A program made the position numbers and the translations under genes. A DNA stretch of 63,735 nt from Deinococcus psychrotolerans (GTDB taxonomy: Bacteria > Deinococcota > Deinococci > Deinococcales > Deinococcaceae): assembly GCF_003860465.1 (NCBI RefSeq), contig NZ_CP034188.1:1-63735 (forward strand), read 5' to 3'. Positions 40,229-47,555 of the stretch are shown one piece after another; position 1 is the stretch's first letter, and every line of letters starts with the position of its first letter. The notes under the pieces are model-generated. The model did not search any database, was not told where the DNA came from, and worked only from the letters and a program-made list of their open reading frames with translations.

Positions 40229-40728
40229 TCGACGTCCGGTTCGACCCTGCTGCGTTTGAGCAGCTGATCGCCTCGATGCCGCGCCCTGAGACACTCTCGC
40301 GGCAAATCAACCGTGATCTGGCCCGCGACGGCGAGCTGAGGCTCAAGGAGAAATACTCCGGCGGCCCCATGTCCCGCTACCTCACGGCCCGCAGCGGCAA
40401 AACCCGCGAACAGGTCAGAGGCATCGTGATCGGCGATGCGGCGGTGATCAGCGTCTCAGGTCCGCAGGTGCAGCTGCTGGAAGACGGCGGAACCATCGTG
40501 CCCAAAAAAGGCACGCCCGTCCGGAATCGGCAAGGGCAGATTCTCAGGTACATCCCGTTCCTGCGCTTCCGCCTTTACGAACCCCAGGACACCGACACGC
40601 CGACAGGCCGCTGGGTGATGGCCCGCCGCGTGACCATCCAAGCGCGGCACCCCGTCAGAGACACTGCGCTTGAAGTTTTGGGCGACGTGGGGCTGTTCCT
40701 CGATCAGCATCTGAGAGGTGCACCGTGA
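40225..40728 (+). CDS. HK97 gp10-like neck/tail-completion protein
   Basis: Product of 167 aa from GTG (GTGA overlap). N-terminal helix (DPAAFEQLIASMP), then LSRQINRDLARDGELRLKEK, a beta region and C-terminal helix (DTALEVLGDVGLFLDQHL) match the general plan of gp10-like proteins at the head-tail joint. Confidence 0.65.
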   Translation: MIDVRFDPAAFEQLIASMPRPETLSRQINRDLARDGELRLKEKYSGGPMSRYLTARSGKTREQVRGIVIGDAAVISVSGPQVQLLEDGGTIVPKKGTPVRNRQGQILRYIPFLRFRLYEPQDTDTPTGRWVMARRVTIQARHPVRDTALEVLGDVGLFLDQHLRGAP

Positions 40729-40883
40729 ATGAAGAAACCGCCAGGCAACTGCTTGAGGCTATCCGCGAGCAGTCACAAGCAGTTCGGGAACTCACCGCAC
40801 TCCTGCGGGTGCAACGCGAGGAGATGGTATTGCTTCGGGCAGAGGTGGGAGCGCCGCCCAGAGCAAGCAGGGCTACCTTTTGA
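40725..40883 (+). CDS. Small coiled-coil protein of the neck region
   Basis: Product of 52 aa from GTG. Heptad-like helix (LLEAIREQSQAVRELTALLR) and basic C-terminus. GTGA overlap upstream and TTGA overlap downstream support translation. Function unknown. Confidence 0.6.
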   Translation: MNEETARQLLEAIREQSQAVRELTALLRVQREEMVLLRAEVGAPPRASRATF

Positions 40884-41398
40884 CCCTGCCCCCCATCGCC
40901 TCCTTACCCAAGCCGCAAACGGCTGACCCCATGCCGATGCTGCGCCTGCATTACCAGAGCCTCGCCGCCATGCTCGGGCGAACGCTGGTCAAAACAGACG
41001 CGGGCTTCCTCGCCTACGAACCGCTACTGGACAGCCAGATCAAAGCGGGCGCAGCAGAGTGGGCCGTCACAGGCTTCGCTGCCGCTGATGGGCCGAACAT
41101 GGCCGGTCAGCGCATCTACCGCAGCTATCAGGGATACGTCGCCGTGTACTACCCGCTGGGCACCACGCCGGGCCGGGCCGCTACTGACGACATCAAGATC
41201 GCAACGGCGCTGGAACTCTTTCCCAGGATCGCGGTGGCCTACGCCGCGTCCGCTCCCGGCATCGAGTGCCGCCAGGTGGACTTCGACGGCAGCGGCAACG
41301 CGTTCGTCCTCAAGACGCCCGAGGTACCAGGGCAGCCGGGTGTGCTGGCCCTCAGCGTCAACTGGGCGCTCACCCTCGAACTCACCGTAACTTTCTAA
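40880..41398 (+). CDS. Tail terminator/completion-like protein
   Basis: Product of 172 aa from TTG (TTGA overlap). Alpha-beta pattern with YRSYQGYVAVYYPLGTTPGR and C-terminal strands (LALSVNWALTLELTVTF). Located just before the tail tube, where tail terminator proteins are encoded. By order, not by motif. Confidence 0.6.
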   Translation: MTLPPIASLPKPQTADPMPMLRLHYQSLAAMLGRTLVKTDAGFLAYEPLLDSQIKAGAAEWAVTGFAAADGPNMAGQRIYRSYQGYVAVYYPLGTTPGRAATDDIKIATALELFPRIAVAYAASAPGIECRQVDFDGSGNAFVLKTPEVPGQPGVLALSVNWALTLELTVTF

Positions 41399-41406
41399 GG
41401 AGCCAC

Positions 41407-41703
41407 ATGACGTATTACAGAAAATGGCGGGTCATCAACCCCGGCCAGGTCGGCAGCATCATCTCCGGCGGCTTGCTGCTGGTTCTGCTGACCGGCGAAG
41501 AGCAAGTGGTGGAAGCCACCGACGAAGCCCACGCCATCAACCTCAGCCGCACCGGGCACTTCGAGCTGGTTGAAGACAGCGGCGTGCAGCAAGCCGCCGA
41601 GTCGACTCCCGAGCCTGCGCCCACTGTGGTGCCAGCCGAGCAGGTTCCCCAGCCAGAAGTCGTCCAGATTCCCGCACCTGATTCCGAAGGAGCCGCACAA
41701 TGA
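41407..41703 (+). CDS. Hypothetical protein before the tail tube
   Basis: Product of 98 aa; AAGGAG lies 6 nt before ATG 41407. Folded N-terminal part (NPGQVGSIISGGLLLVLLTG) and a Pro/Glu-rich disordered tail. Small proteins of this type often precede tube genes. ATGA overlap downstream. Confidence 0.6.
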   Translation: MTYYRKWRVINPGQVGSIISGGLLLVLLTGEEQVVEATDEAHAINLSRTGHFELVEDSGVQQAAESTPEPAPTVVPAEQVPQPEVVQIPAPDSEGAAQ

Positions 41704-42692
41704 CTCAACCCGCTTTTGCTCCCTGGACGTCAATCACCAACGACAACCGGGCCGGATACCTCTTGTGGGGTCAGCAGGACGCGCCCGCGATCTTCAAGCC
41801 GCCCACCCGCTTCATGAAAGAAACCGGCGGCGGCAAGGTCGTCCCCGATTATGTCACCACCGAAGACAAGTTCTTCGCGGGCAGCCTCTTCACGCCCCAG
41901 AGCACCTACCAAGGTGCGGGCTTCGACGGACGCACCGCCAACGTGGAAATGGACGCCGTGACCCTGGCCCTCTCCATGATTGCCATGTTCGGCCCTGCCG
42001 ACGGCACCTCCAAGGTCATCACGCCCAACGGCCTGCTGAAGTGGAGCGATGATCTGGTGACGGCAGGGCTGAGTATGGACTGGTACCAGCCCACAGTGGG
42101 TCACACCTACGTCACGGACGGGCAGCTGCACGAGTTGGACGTGACCATTCCCCAGCAGCGCGACATCATCACCGGCACGCTGAGCTTCCACGGACGCAAG
42201 GCGGTCTATTACGCGGAAGGCGTGACCCAGACCGACTACGTGGTGGCCGCGCCGGTCGTGCCCGGTTATGGCCTCAGCTTTGGCCGCCTGAACAGCTACA
42301 TCAAGTTCGGCGGCGTGGATCTCAAGCTCGACGGAGCCAGCACCCTCAAGGTCATGCGCCCGATTGACCCGCTCTCCCCGCTCGGCGAGTTCACGGCAGG
42401 CTACAAACCCGGCACCGGCAACATCGGCGCGGAAATCACTGCCATCGTCAACGGGGGCCGCCCCGACCTCATCGCGCTAATGAAGAACACCGCCTTGACC
42501 CCAGTGATTTTCGGGCTGGTCAACTGGGCGGGCCAGGGCGTGGAATTCACCATGCAGGCAGGCGTGACCGCCGTGGATGCGCCACTGCAAACCGGAGCGG
42601 TTCAGACCAACCTGACCCTCAGCGCCAAATCTTCGGCTCCCGGCGTCGTGCCGTTCACCATCAAGCTGCTCGGCACCATCCCCGGCATCTGA
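41700..42692 (+). CDS. Major tail tube protein
   Basis: Product of 330 aa, beta-rich throughout, with repeated strand-turn patterns (HELDVTIPQQRDIITGTLSF, VEFTMQAGVTAVDAPLQ). Its position right before the frameshifted chaperones is diagnostic for the tube protein in siphophages. Confidence 0.75.
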   Translation: MTQPAFAPWTSITNDNRAGYLLWGQQDAPAIFKPPTRFMKETGGGKVVPDYVTTEDKFFAGSLFTPQSTYQGAGFDGRTANVEMDAVTLALSMIAMFGPADGTSKVITPNGLLKWSDDLVTAGLSMDWYQPTVGHTYVTDGQLHELDVTIPQQRDIITGTLSFHGRKAVYYAEGVTQTDYVVAAPVVPGYGLSFGRLNSYIKFGGVDLKLDGASTLKVMRPIDPLSPLGEFTAGYKPGTGNIGAEITAIVNGGRPDLIALMKNTALTPVIFGLVNWAGQGVEFTMQAGVTAVDAPLQTGAVQTNLTLSAKSSAPGVVPFTIKLLGTIPGI

Positions 42693-42712
42693 TCGACCCT
42701 TCGCCCGCATCA

Positions 42713-42757
42713 GTCGCCGCGCTGCCCGCTGAACACCGGGGCGCGGCGACTGTCTTT
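42713..42757 (+). terminator. Terminator-like hairpin before the chaperone genes
   Basis: GTCGCCGCGC (42713-42722) pairs perfectly with GCGCGGCGAC (42741-42750), followed by TGTCTTT. Confidence 0.7.
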
Positions 42758-42804
42758 GGTACAGCCGTGCGGGCCTGTACCACCACCTCACAAGGGAACA
42801 TCTG

Positions 42805-43311
42805 ATGACTTCAATCGCCGACCGTCTCCGCGAGCGCAACGTCCGCACCATCTACATCCACATCGACACCGCCGAACTCAGGGACGACCCGCCCACCGAG
42901 GGCGCGGAGAGCTGGCTGCCCTTTACCATCCAGCGGGTCAATCAGCAGCAGCTCCAGCGCGACGGCATGTGGCTGGTGTACGCCGAACACGAGCTGGAGC
43001 AAGAAGGCCGTAAAGACCTCAAGGCCGCCCAGATGGAAGAAGCCGCCCACCTGAAAGACCTCACGCCCGATGAGCGGATGCGCCGCCGCCAACCCGCGCC
43101 CACCCCCGACACGGAAGCCTCAGTAGTCCGCACCTACCTCGCCGACCGGGCCAACGTGATGGTCACGCTGCTCGAAGGCATGGTCAGCCCGGCCTACGCC
43201 GAGGTCAAGGACGTTATCAAGCCCTACGAACGCACGCTGGTGACGGCCATCGTCAACTTCTCTGGAGCGCCCCACGACCCAAAAGCGCCCAGGGCCAGCT
43301 TGCCCAGTTAA
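42805..43311 (+). CDS. Tail assembly chaperone G
   Basis: Product of 168 aa (AAGGG upstream). Helical and charged, with LKAAQMEEAAHLKDLTPDER. Located between tail tube and tape measure (apart from the inserted island). It ends shortly after the slippery heptamer CCCAAAA, where a fraction of ribosomes continue as the GT product. It coats the tape measure during tail assembly. Confidence 0.85.
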   Translation: MTSIADRLRERNVRTIYIHIDTAELRDDPPTEGAESWLPFTIQRVNQQQLQRDGMWLVYAEHELEQEGRKDLKAAQMEEAAHLKDLTPDERMRRRQPAPTPDTEASVVRTYLADRANVMVTLLEGMVSPAYAEVKDVIKPYERTLVTAIVNFSGAPHDPKAPRASLPS

Positions 43312-43511
43312 GCCTCTACGTCCACATGGCCAAACAGGGCTACGGAACAGTCAGAGAGTTGCTCGGCTGGCCCCCGGACGAAGCGCTGAGCGTCGATCAG
43401 CAAGCCACCCTGCGCGGCCTGTACTTCTACCAGGTGGCCCAAGACGTGCGGCGCGGGATTCACGACGATCTGGAAGATAAGCGCATTGAAGTGCTCAACA
43501 AACAGAAGTAG
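42805..43511 (+). CDS. Tail assembly chaperone GT (-1 frameshift product)
   Basis: Slipping by -1 on C-CCA-AAA (43278-43284) joins 160 residues of G to 75 residues of the second frame, which stays open back through the site and includes GYGTVRELLGWPPDEALSVD. Total 235 aa. The T part recruits the tail tube protein in lambda. An ATG at 43326 in the second frame has no SD, which supports frameshifting over separate translation. Confidence 0.85.
43278..43284 (+). promoter_or_regulatory. -1 ribosomal frameshift site CCCAAAA
   Basis: X-XXY-YYZ heptamer in the correct register (gaC CCA AAA gcg). A short dyad (GGGC...GCCC, about 43292-43305) lies 7-8 nt downstream and could stimulate slippage. Confidence 0.85.
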
Positions 43512-43565
43512 GGGACGTGAAAAAGCCCGACGCTGAGGCCGGGACTGGGAGGGGAAACTAGACTT

Positions 43566-43973
43566 TTAGTCTGCTGCAAAAAGAGTGTGAGATGGTACAG
43601 GTACAGCAATTTTCTGCCGATTGATGCGTTGCGTCAGAATGACTTGGACGTCATAGCCAAGAGCATCAGCATGGTCTGCTACAGAGGAGAGAGTAGGGTT
43701 ATGAGAATCGTTCTCAATCTGAGAAAGTCGGGCTGTACTGAATTTACGCCTCTCGGCCAGCGCTTTACCAGTAATACTCTCTCTCTGGCGAGCAATTTTC
43801 CAAGCCTGAGCCAACGAATTAGCAATAATGGCCTGCTGAAAATCTTCTTCGATCCCTTGAGCACTTTCTTGAGCCATCAAGCCTACTGGAAGATGATCCG
43901 CAGGGGTCAACGTGCCATCTTCATTCATCAGAGCAGCAAGGCGAGCAGCTCGAAGTTGGGCGCGATCAGTCAT
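43566..43973 (-). CDS. XRE-family antitoxin (HigA-like)
   Basis: Product of 135 aa. The C-terminal half has an HTH (ALAERRKFSTARLSQIENDS, then HNPTLSSVADHADALGY). The N-terminal half (AQESAQGIEEDFQQAIIANS) is probably the toxin-binding part. It is the second gene, ATGA-coupled to the toxin, the HigBA order. It should repress at the 28-bp palindrome 44354-44381. Confidence 0.8.
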   Translation of the reverse strand: MTDRAQLRAARLAALMNEDGTLTPADHLPVGLMAQESAQGIEEDFQQAIIANSLAQAWKIARQRESITGKALAERRKFSTARLSQIENDSHNPTLSSVADHADALGYDVQVILTQRINRQKIAVPVPSHTLFAAD

Positions 43974-44356
43974 GGGGTCAACACTCCTTTTTTGACGGCC
44001 TCTGCAATCTCTACAAGTTCATCTAGAAGATCATCGTCCGCATCTGCGCCGTTCTGTTTGTACTCAGCAGAGACTAGAAGAGGACGGCCATCACTCAACC
44101 AGATGAAATACACTCTCGCTCCACCCTTCAGGCCACCCCGAATGTTGGGCTTAAGTTCCCACGCACCTGGAAAATATTTGAGAGGCTTGACGAACTGGCT
44201 TTGACGGCCATTCGCACGAAGGTCTTTGCACATCCGGATGCATTCAGTGACGCAGTCTTTGTACCCAGCGCTGTTCATGGCGATGAGTGTTTCGATAATC
44301 CGCGTATGCCGTTTCTGGAGGCGCTCAGGATGGCGCGTGTATACCAGGTCGGGCAC
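43970..44356 (-). CDS. HigB/RelE-like toxin
   Basis: Product of 128 aa from GTG. YFPGAWELKPNIRGGLKGGA, then RVYFIWLSDGRPLLVSAEYK is the RelE-superfamily pattern (L-R...y-R-v-Y-f...i.LL..f.K). RelE/HigB toxins cut mRNA on the ribosome. The start codon is inside the palindromic operator with a leaderless promoter. The pair lies reversed inside the late operon, so it is expressed from the prophage state. Confidence 0.75.
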   Translation of the reverse strand: MPDLVYTRHPERLQKRHTRIIETLIAMNSAGYKDCVTECIRMCKDLRANGRQSQFVKPLKYFPGAWELKPNIRGGLKGGARVYFIWLSDGRPLLVSAEYKQNGADADDDLLDELVEIAEAVKKGVLTP

Positions 44357-44381
44357 GAGTTAAGTTTAAACTTAACTCGTG
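44354..44381. promoter_or_regulatory. 28-bp perfect palindrome, toxin-antitoxin operator
   Basis: CACGAGTTAAGTTT and its exact complement. On the minus strand TAAACT (44368-44363) lies 6 nt before the toxin GTG, so operator, -10 and start codon coincide. By symmetry the same signals exist on the plus strand but lead only to a 23-codon frame. Confidence 0.85.
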
Positions 44382-44518
44382 AGTTTGTCTAGTGGTACCG
44401 GACAAGTGTCTGGCCTTGCTGGGCAAAACTCTTGGCTTTTTCGGCTATAGTCATGCGTTTTCCGATCAATCCTGGGCCAAAAAGTGACAATAGCTTTGAA
44501 AGGTCTACGTCAAAAAGA

Positions 44519-44548
44519 AGCTCCCGAGCAGCAAGCGGGGGCTTTCGC
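44519..44548 (+). terminator. Terminator-like hairpin before the 44563 gene
   Basis: AGCTCCCG (44519-44526) pairs with CGGGGGCT (44536-44543, one bulge), followed by TTCG; the next SD (GAGAGGAAAG) follows at once. Confidence 0.6.
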
Positions 44549-44562
44549 GTTGAGAGGAAAGA

Positions 44563-45081
44563 ATGGAAACGTGGACTTTGAGGCATACTGGGGTGAAGGT
44601 GGCAGATAAATCTTGGGCTGATATATGGCTTCTAGGCTCTTGGACAGGGTTTGGTCTCAACTTCATCGGTCTAGTACTCACAGGATATGGCGTGGTCGTT
44701 GCAAGAGGTGCCAGAAAAGCTGCTCAAGATACAGCTAAAAAACTCAGGGAATTTGATCGAAGTATAGAAATTAGCAGAATGCTAGATTCTATGGCAGCTC
44801 TAAAGCAAAGTTTGAAATCTTCTAACTGGACACACGCAGCTTTAGTTGCTGACAGATTAAGAGGCGAATGCGTTAAGCTACAGGGCGATCTAATTTTTAT
44901 AAAAAGTATAGGATTTCAAGGTAACTTAGAAAGTTTAGTTATTTATTTCGGTAGTATCGAAAAACATATAGAGGATGGAAGTTTTCAGATGAACGTCGAA
45001 TCTTTCAACAGGAATAGTGATCTCATAACACTGCTCAGTGAAAAGTCGAAAGAGGTGATAAGAAATGCCGCGCAGAATTGA
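44563..45081 (+). CDS. Membrane-anchored protein, AT-rich island
   Basis: Product of 172 aa with a GAGAGG SD. One membrane helix at about residues 24-48 (GFGLNFIGLVLTGYGVVVAR), then a charged helical cytoplasmic domain of about 120 residues. It overlaps the next gene by 17 nt, so the two are translated together. Codon use is AT-rich compared with the tail genes, suggesting recent acquisition. No family recognised; an exclusion or defence pair is possible. Confidence 0.65.
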   Translation: METWTLRHTGVKVADKSWADIWLLGSWTGFGLNFIGLVLTGYGVVVARGARKAAQDTAKKLREFDRSIEISRMLDSMAALKQSLKSSNWTHAALVADRLRGECVKLQGDLIFIKSIGFQGNLESLVIYFGSIEKHIEDGSFQMNVESFNRNSDLITLLSEKSKEVIRNAAQN

Positions 45082-45499
45082 CCTCCTAAAAGGTGTATTC
45101 AATGCAACAAGAGATCATAAGGTAAATTGGCAAGAATCTTCTTCGGATGGAGCATACTTTGCCAAAGTGGGCAATAATAGAGTGGAAATTGTGCCACCCG
45201 TTACGGACTCTAGATTGATTGTGCTAGAACAGATAAAATCCCAGACCGAGATGAGTTTTATAACGCCGAATAAGTCCCCCAAAAAACGTATGCCAATAGA
45301 CCAATGGAGAATTATCGTATATGGAGACAATGGAAAGGTAGAAATAGAAATCGGTCAGTCAAATTTAGCAAACTCAACCAAAGAGTCTGAACTAACCCCG
45401 GTAAGTATGTTCAAATATATTTACGACTATGCTTCAGGAGTTCTGAAGGAAAAAGAGGAAAATATTATTCAAAACATATTAGATAATTTGGGCGAATAG
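45065..45499 (+). CDS. Soluble partner protein, AT-rich island
   Basis: Product of 144 aa. Mixed alpha-beta with GAYFAKVGNNRVEIVPPVTD and PIDQWRIIVYGDNGKVEIEI. AGAGGTGATA lies upstream inside the first gene. No family recognised. It is always translated with the membrane protein by overlap, which suggests that the two act together. Confidence 0.65.
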   Translation: MPRRIDLLKGVFNATRDHKVNWQESSSDGAYFAKVGNNRVEIVPPVTDSRLIVLEQIKSQTEMSFITPNKSPKKRMPIDQWRIIVYGDNGKVEIEIGQSNLANSTKESELTPVSMFKYIYDYASGVLKEKEENIIQNILDNLGE

Positions 45500-45534
45500 A
45501 ATTACTGAACACAGAGCTTTGATTAGAAGTAGTG

Positions 45535-45560
45535 AAGCCCCCGGCCAACGCTGGGGGCTT
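45535..45560 (+). terminator. Intrinsic terminator
   Basis: AAGCCCCC (45535-45542) pairs with GGGGGCTT (45553-45560). An SD (GGGAGGAG) follows 9 bases later. Confidence 0.75.
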
Positions 45561-45578
45561 CCGCATAGGGAGGAGAAA

Positions 45579-45665
45579 ATGGGGGAAGTAAGAAAATTAG
45601 GTTATCTGAATTTTAAGGGTGTTCTGCAATCAGATTCGTTCCATCGAACGAAACCCTGGGCATAA
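45579..45665 (+). CDS. Possible 28-residue ORF or gene remnant
   Basis: ATG with a strong GGAGG 6 nt upstream encodes MGEVRKLGYLNFKGVLQSDS and 8 more residues. It overlaps the reverse gene at 45613. It may be the surviving start of a deleted cargo gene behind a terminator-SD cassette. Confidence 0.3.
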   Translation: MGEVRKLGYLNFKGVLQSDSFHRTKPWA

Positions 45666-45810
45666 GGGCAAGTAGTGCGCTAACAGCAATCTGTTCCTCG
45701 ACTGAGTTAATATTAAGCACAACGGGAGTACCGTTTGCAAGCCTGATATCAACTTCACCGTTATTAGCGGTGACGTTCCAACGCAATCTATAGCCGACAA
45801 CTGGAATCAT
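45613..45810 (-). CDS. Hypothetical small protein
   Basis: Product of 65 aa from ATG 45810 (TGGAGG 5 nt upstream; the frame is open to 45831). Beta-rich N-terminus (VVGYRLRWNVTANNGEVDIR). Reverse to the late operon. Function unknown. Confidence 0.55.
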   Translation of the reverse strand: MIPVVGYRLRWNVTANNGEVDIRLANGTPVVLNINSVEEQIAVSALLALMPRVSFDGTNLIAEHP

Positions 45811-46244
45811 GACTGCCTCCAAAGAATACAAGAGTGCGCGCTAACGACTGGCCTCAAAAGACACCGTGCAAGCAGTGGTCATAGTCAAGCTCGGCTCTCC
45901 AGTGTCGCCCCATAGCTTAATCTGCTCCGGCTAGGGACGCAATGACCTAGGCAGGTTAAAAGACTTAGGCTAGATCTGCCAGTCAGCAGACCTTGTCGGT
46001 AGGGGCTTTGGCCTTGAGAGGTAAAACATGAAACGAGACTTATCTCCGCCCAGACGACCAAAACCAAAAATTAGCCCCCAGCGTTGGCTGGGAGCTTCTG
46101 CATGGGAGGAGAAGTTATGCCCGAACCACCTCGAGAACATCGGAGAGCTCAACGCGTTCACCAGTCAAAGACTCCAGCCCCTGCATGAGCTTCTCTGGGA
46201 AAGCCATTCCGCCGCCAGTTGCGGGTGTGTGATAAACATGAGCT

Positions 46245-46649
46245 ATGAAAAAACTGTCATTCCTGGCACTGGCCGGTTTGCTTGCTCTCGTCTCATGCGG
46301 GAGCGGCACGTCTCAGTCAGCTGCAGTGCCTTACTCTGCTGTCGGAACATGGGACATCCGAGTTTTGCCTATTGGTCAGACGCAAGTGCTCAATGACGGA
46401 TATGCAGTTTGGATCAGTCAAGGAGATAAAGGGGAATTAGATGGCAGTTGGTATGATCTAGACTCAACGTATCTTGGCCGAGCAGTCGGAAATGCCAAAG
46501 CTGGGACAGTGAAACTTACTACCGGCAACAGTTTTATAAGCGTGACAGATGGAGCATTCAGCGACAATTCCTTTAAAGGACATTACGAAGCTGGATCGTA
46601 TGGCTTACCAGATAACGCGAAGGGTCAATTTCAAATGACACGCCGCTAA
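46245..46649 (+). CDS. Predicted lipoprotein, AT-rich island
   Basis: Product of 134 aa. MKKLSFLALAGLLALVSC is a lipoprotein signal with the lipidated Cys at residue 18; the rest is beta-rich (GTWDIRVLPIGQTQVLNDGY), like small lipocalin-type or exclusion lipoproteins. No clear SD. Surface lipoproteins encoded by prophages often block superinfection (as in Cor or Llp), which is only an inference here. Between 45832 and 46244 I see only a degenerate HNH-like start at 46117. Confidence 0.65.
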   Translation: MKKLSFLALAGLLALVSCGSGTSQSAAVPYSAVGTWDIRVLPIGQTQVLNDGYAVWISQGDKGELDGSWYDLDSTYLGRAVGNAKAGTVKLTTGNSFISVTDGAFSDNSFKGHYEAGSYGLPDNAKGQFQMTRR

Positions 46650-46662
46650 GTCAAGCGAACCG

Positions 46663-46694
46663 AGAGCGCCCCGGAGATTATGCCGGGGCGCTCT
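46663..46694 (+). terminator. Intrinsic terminator
   Basis: A 12-bp perfect stem: AGAGCGCCCCGG (46663-46674) with CCGGGGCGCTCT (46683-46694), then GTTGTTGG, which leads into an SD. Confidence 0.8.
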
Positions 46695-46708
46695 GTTGTT
46701 GGAGGGAT

Positions 46709-46884
46709 TATGCCTGAACCACCTCAAGGACATTGGAGAGGAGAGAAATGCTACTGAACCAAGGCCTCAGCCTGAGAACTTGGTTGTCGCTTGCTTCAGG
46801 TGCAACCGCAGTAAACAGGCCCTGATGCCTTGGGAGTTCATGCCCGAGAAGTTCTCGCCGCCAGACATCCAAGCAGCTGATTGA
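46709..46884 (+). pseudogene. Decayed HNH endonuclease
   Basis: The start MPEPPQGHWRGEKCY (46709, SD GGAGGG) stops after 15 codons; in another frame PENLVVACFRCNRSKQALMP and WEFMPEKF follow to 46884. The N-L-V-x-A-C-x-x-C-N-R-S-K string is the end of an HNH domain. The middle with the first His is missing, so a deletion and frame change destroyed it. Similar MPEPPREHRRAQRV text at 46117 is an even more worn copy. HNH genes often lie beside terminase or tail genes as homing elements. Confidence 0.65.
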
Positions 46885-46927
46885 CGGTACACCGCCCACG
46901 CTCAGGCGGGCGGTGTACTTTGGAGAG

Positions 46928-47023
46928 ATGAGGAAAGTAGCCCTATTAGCTCTTCTGACCATATCTGCCGCAAGCGCAAAAAGCACTTCACTCGCTATCC
47001 TCTTAACCGGAGAAAACTACTAA
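46928..47023 (+). CDS. Possible short secreted peptide
   Basis: Product of 31 aa, MRKVALLALLTISAASAKST plus 11, a good Sec signal peptide with an ASA-K cleavage site and almost nothing after it. It may be the truncated start of an exported protein. No properly spaced SD. Confidence 0.3.
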   Translation: MRKVALLALLTISAASAKSTSLAILLTGENY

Positions 47024-47026
47024 CAA

Positions 47027-47455
47027 GTGAAGATTTCGTATATAAATGAATATAATTTCAATATTATTCAGCCCACTAGTATAGGGGGTAATCTAAAAAG
47101 CGAAGTAGCGTTTTTTGGAGATAGAGAGAATTCTTTAGGAGGCTATACGAGCATAAGATTCATAGAAGACAAGCAATATTTTTTCCCAGAAGATTTGGCT
47201 GTTGTCAGGAAAAATATAGTGAGCGTTATGGAGTCTTGCTTTAACATCTCGCCCGATCGCAGAGCAGAAGTCTCAGCTTGGTTATCCGGGAAAAACGTGC
47301 TCTCAAGTGTTGAAGCTGCAAAGAAATTTGGACCCGCAGAGATCACGTTGGTTCGTAAGCAATTAGGAAGGGTGGGTGGATTTTCCACTTTGTTTCTGAT
47401 TTCACGCGATGGGGAGCCGGGACGAGGTATTTGGAAAAATTACTGTACTCGTTGA
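47027..47455 (+). CDS. Hypothetical protein, AT-rich island
   Basis: Product of 142 aa from GTG; no good SD. Mixed alpha-beta (SEVAFFGDRENSLGGYTSIR, then AAKKFGPAEITLVRKQLGRV). AT-rich codon use unlike the flanking tail genes. No family recognised. Confidence 0.55.
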   Translation: MKISYINEYNFNIIQPTSIGGNLKSEVAFFGDRENSLGGYTSIRFIEDKQYFFPEDLAVVRKNIVSVMESCFNISPDRRAEVSAWLSGKNVLSSVEAAKKFGPAEITLVRKQLGRVGGFSTLFLISRDGEPGRGIWKNYCTR

Positions 47456-47508
47456 GATACCAACCTGTTTTTCTTGTGCAACGATTTAATTCTAGAAACC
47501 AAAGCTTC

Positions 47509-47531
47509 AGCCGCCTCCGGGCGGCTTTTTC
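47509..47531 (+). terminator. Terminator-like hairpin before the tape measure gene
   Basis: AGCCGCC-TCCG-GGCGGCTTTTT. The same hairpin (AGCCGCCTCCGGGCGG) recurs at 62520, also just before an AGGAGGCC SD. Confidence 0.75.
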
Positions 47532-47555
47532 AATGCCCCGGGAAGGAGGCCAGTC

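Noticed and set aside
43326..43511. Separate 61-aa gene after chaperone G
   Set aside because: No SD before its ATG, and the frame is open back through CCCAAAA, so it is the T part of the frameshift product.
44381..44452. Plus-strand start at the edge of the 28-bp palindrome
   Set aside because: Promoter-like signals exist only by symmetry; the frame is 23 codons with no recognisable product.
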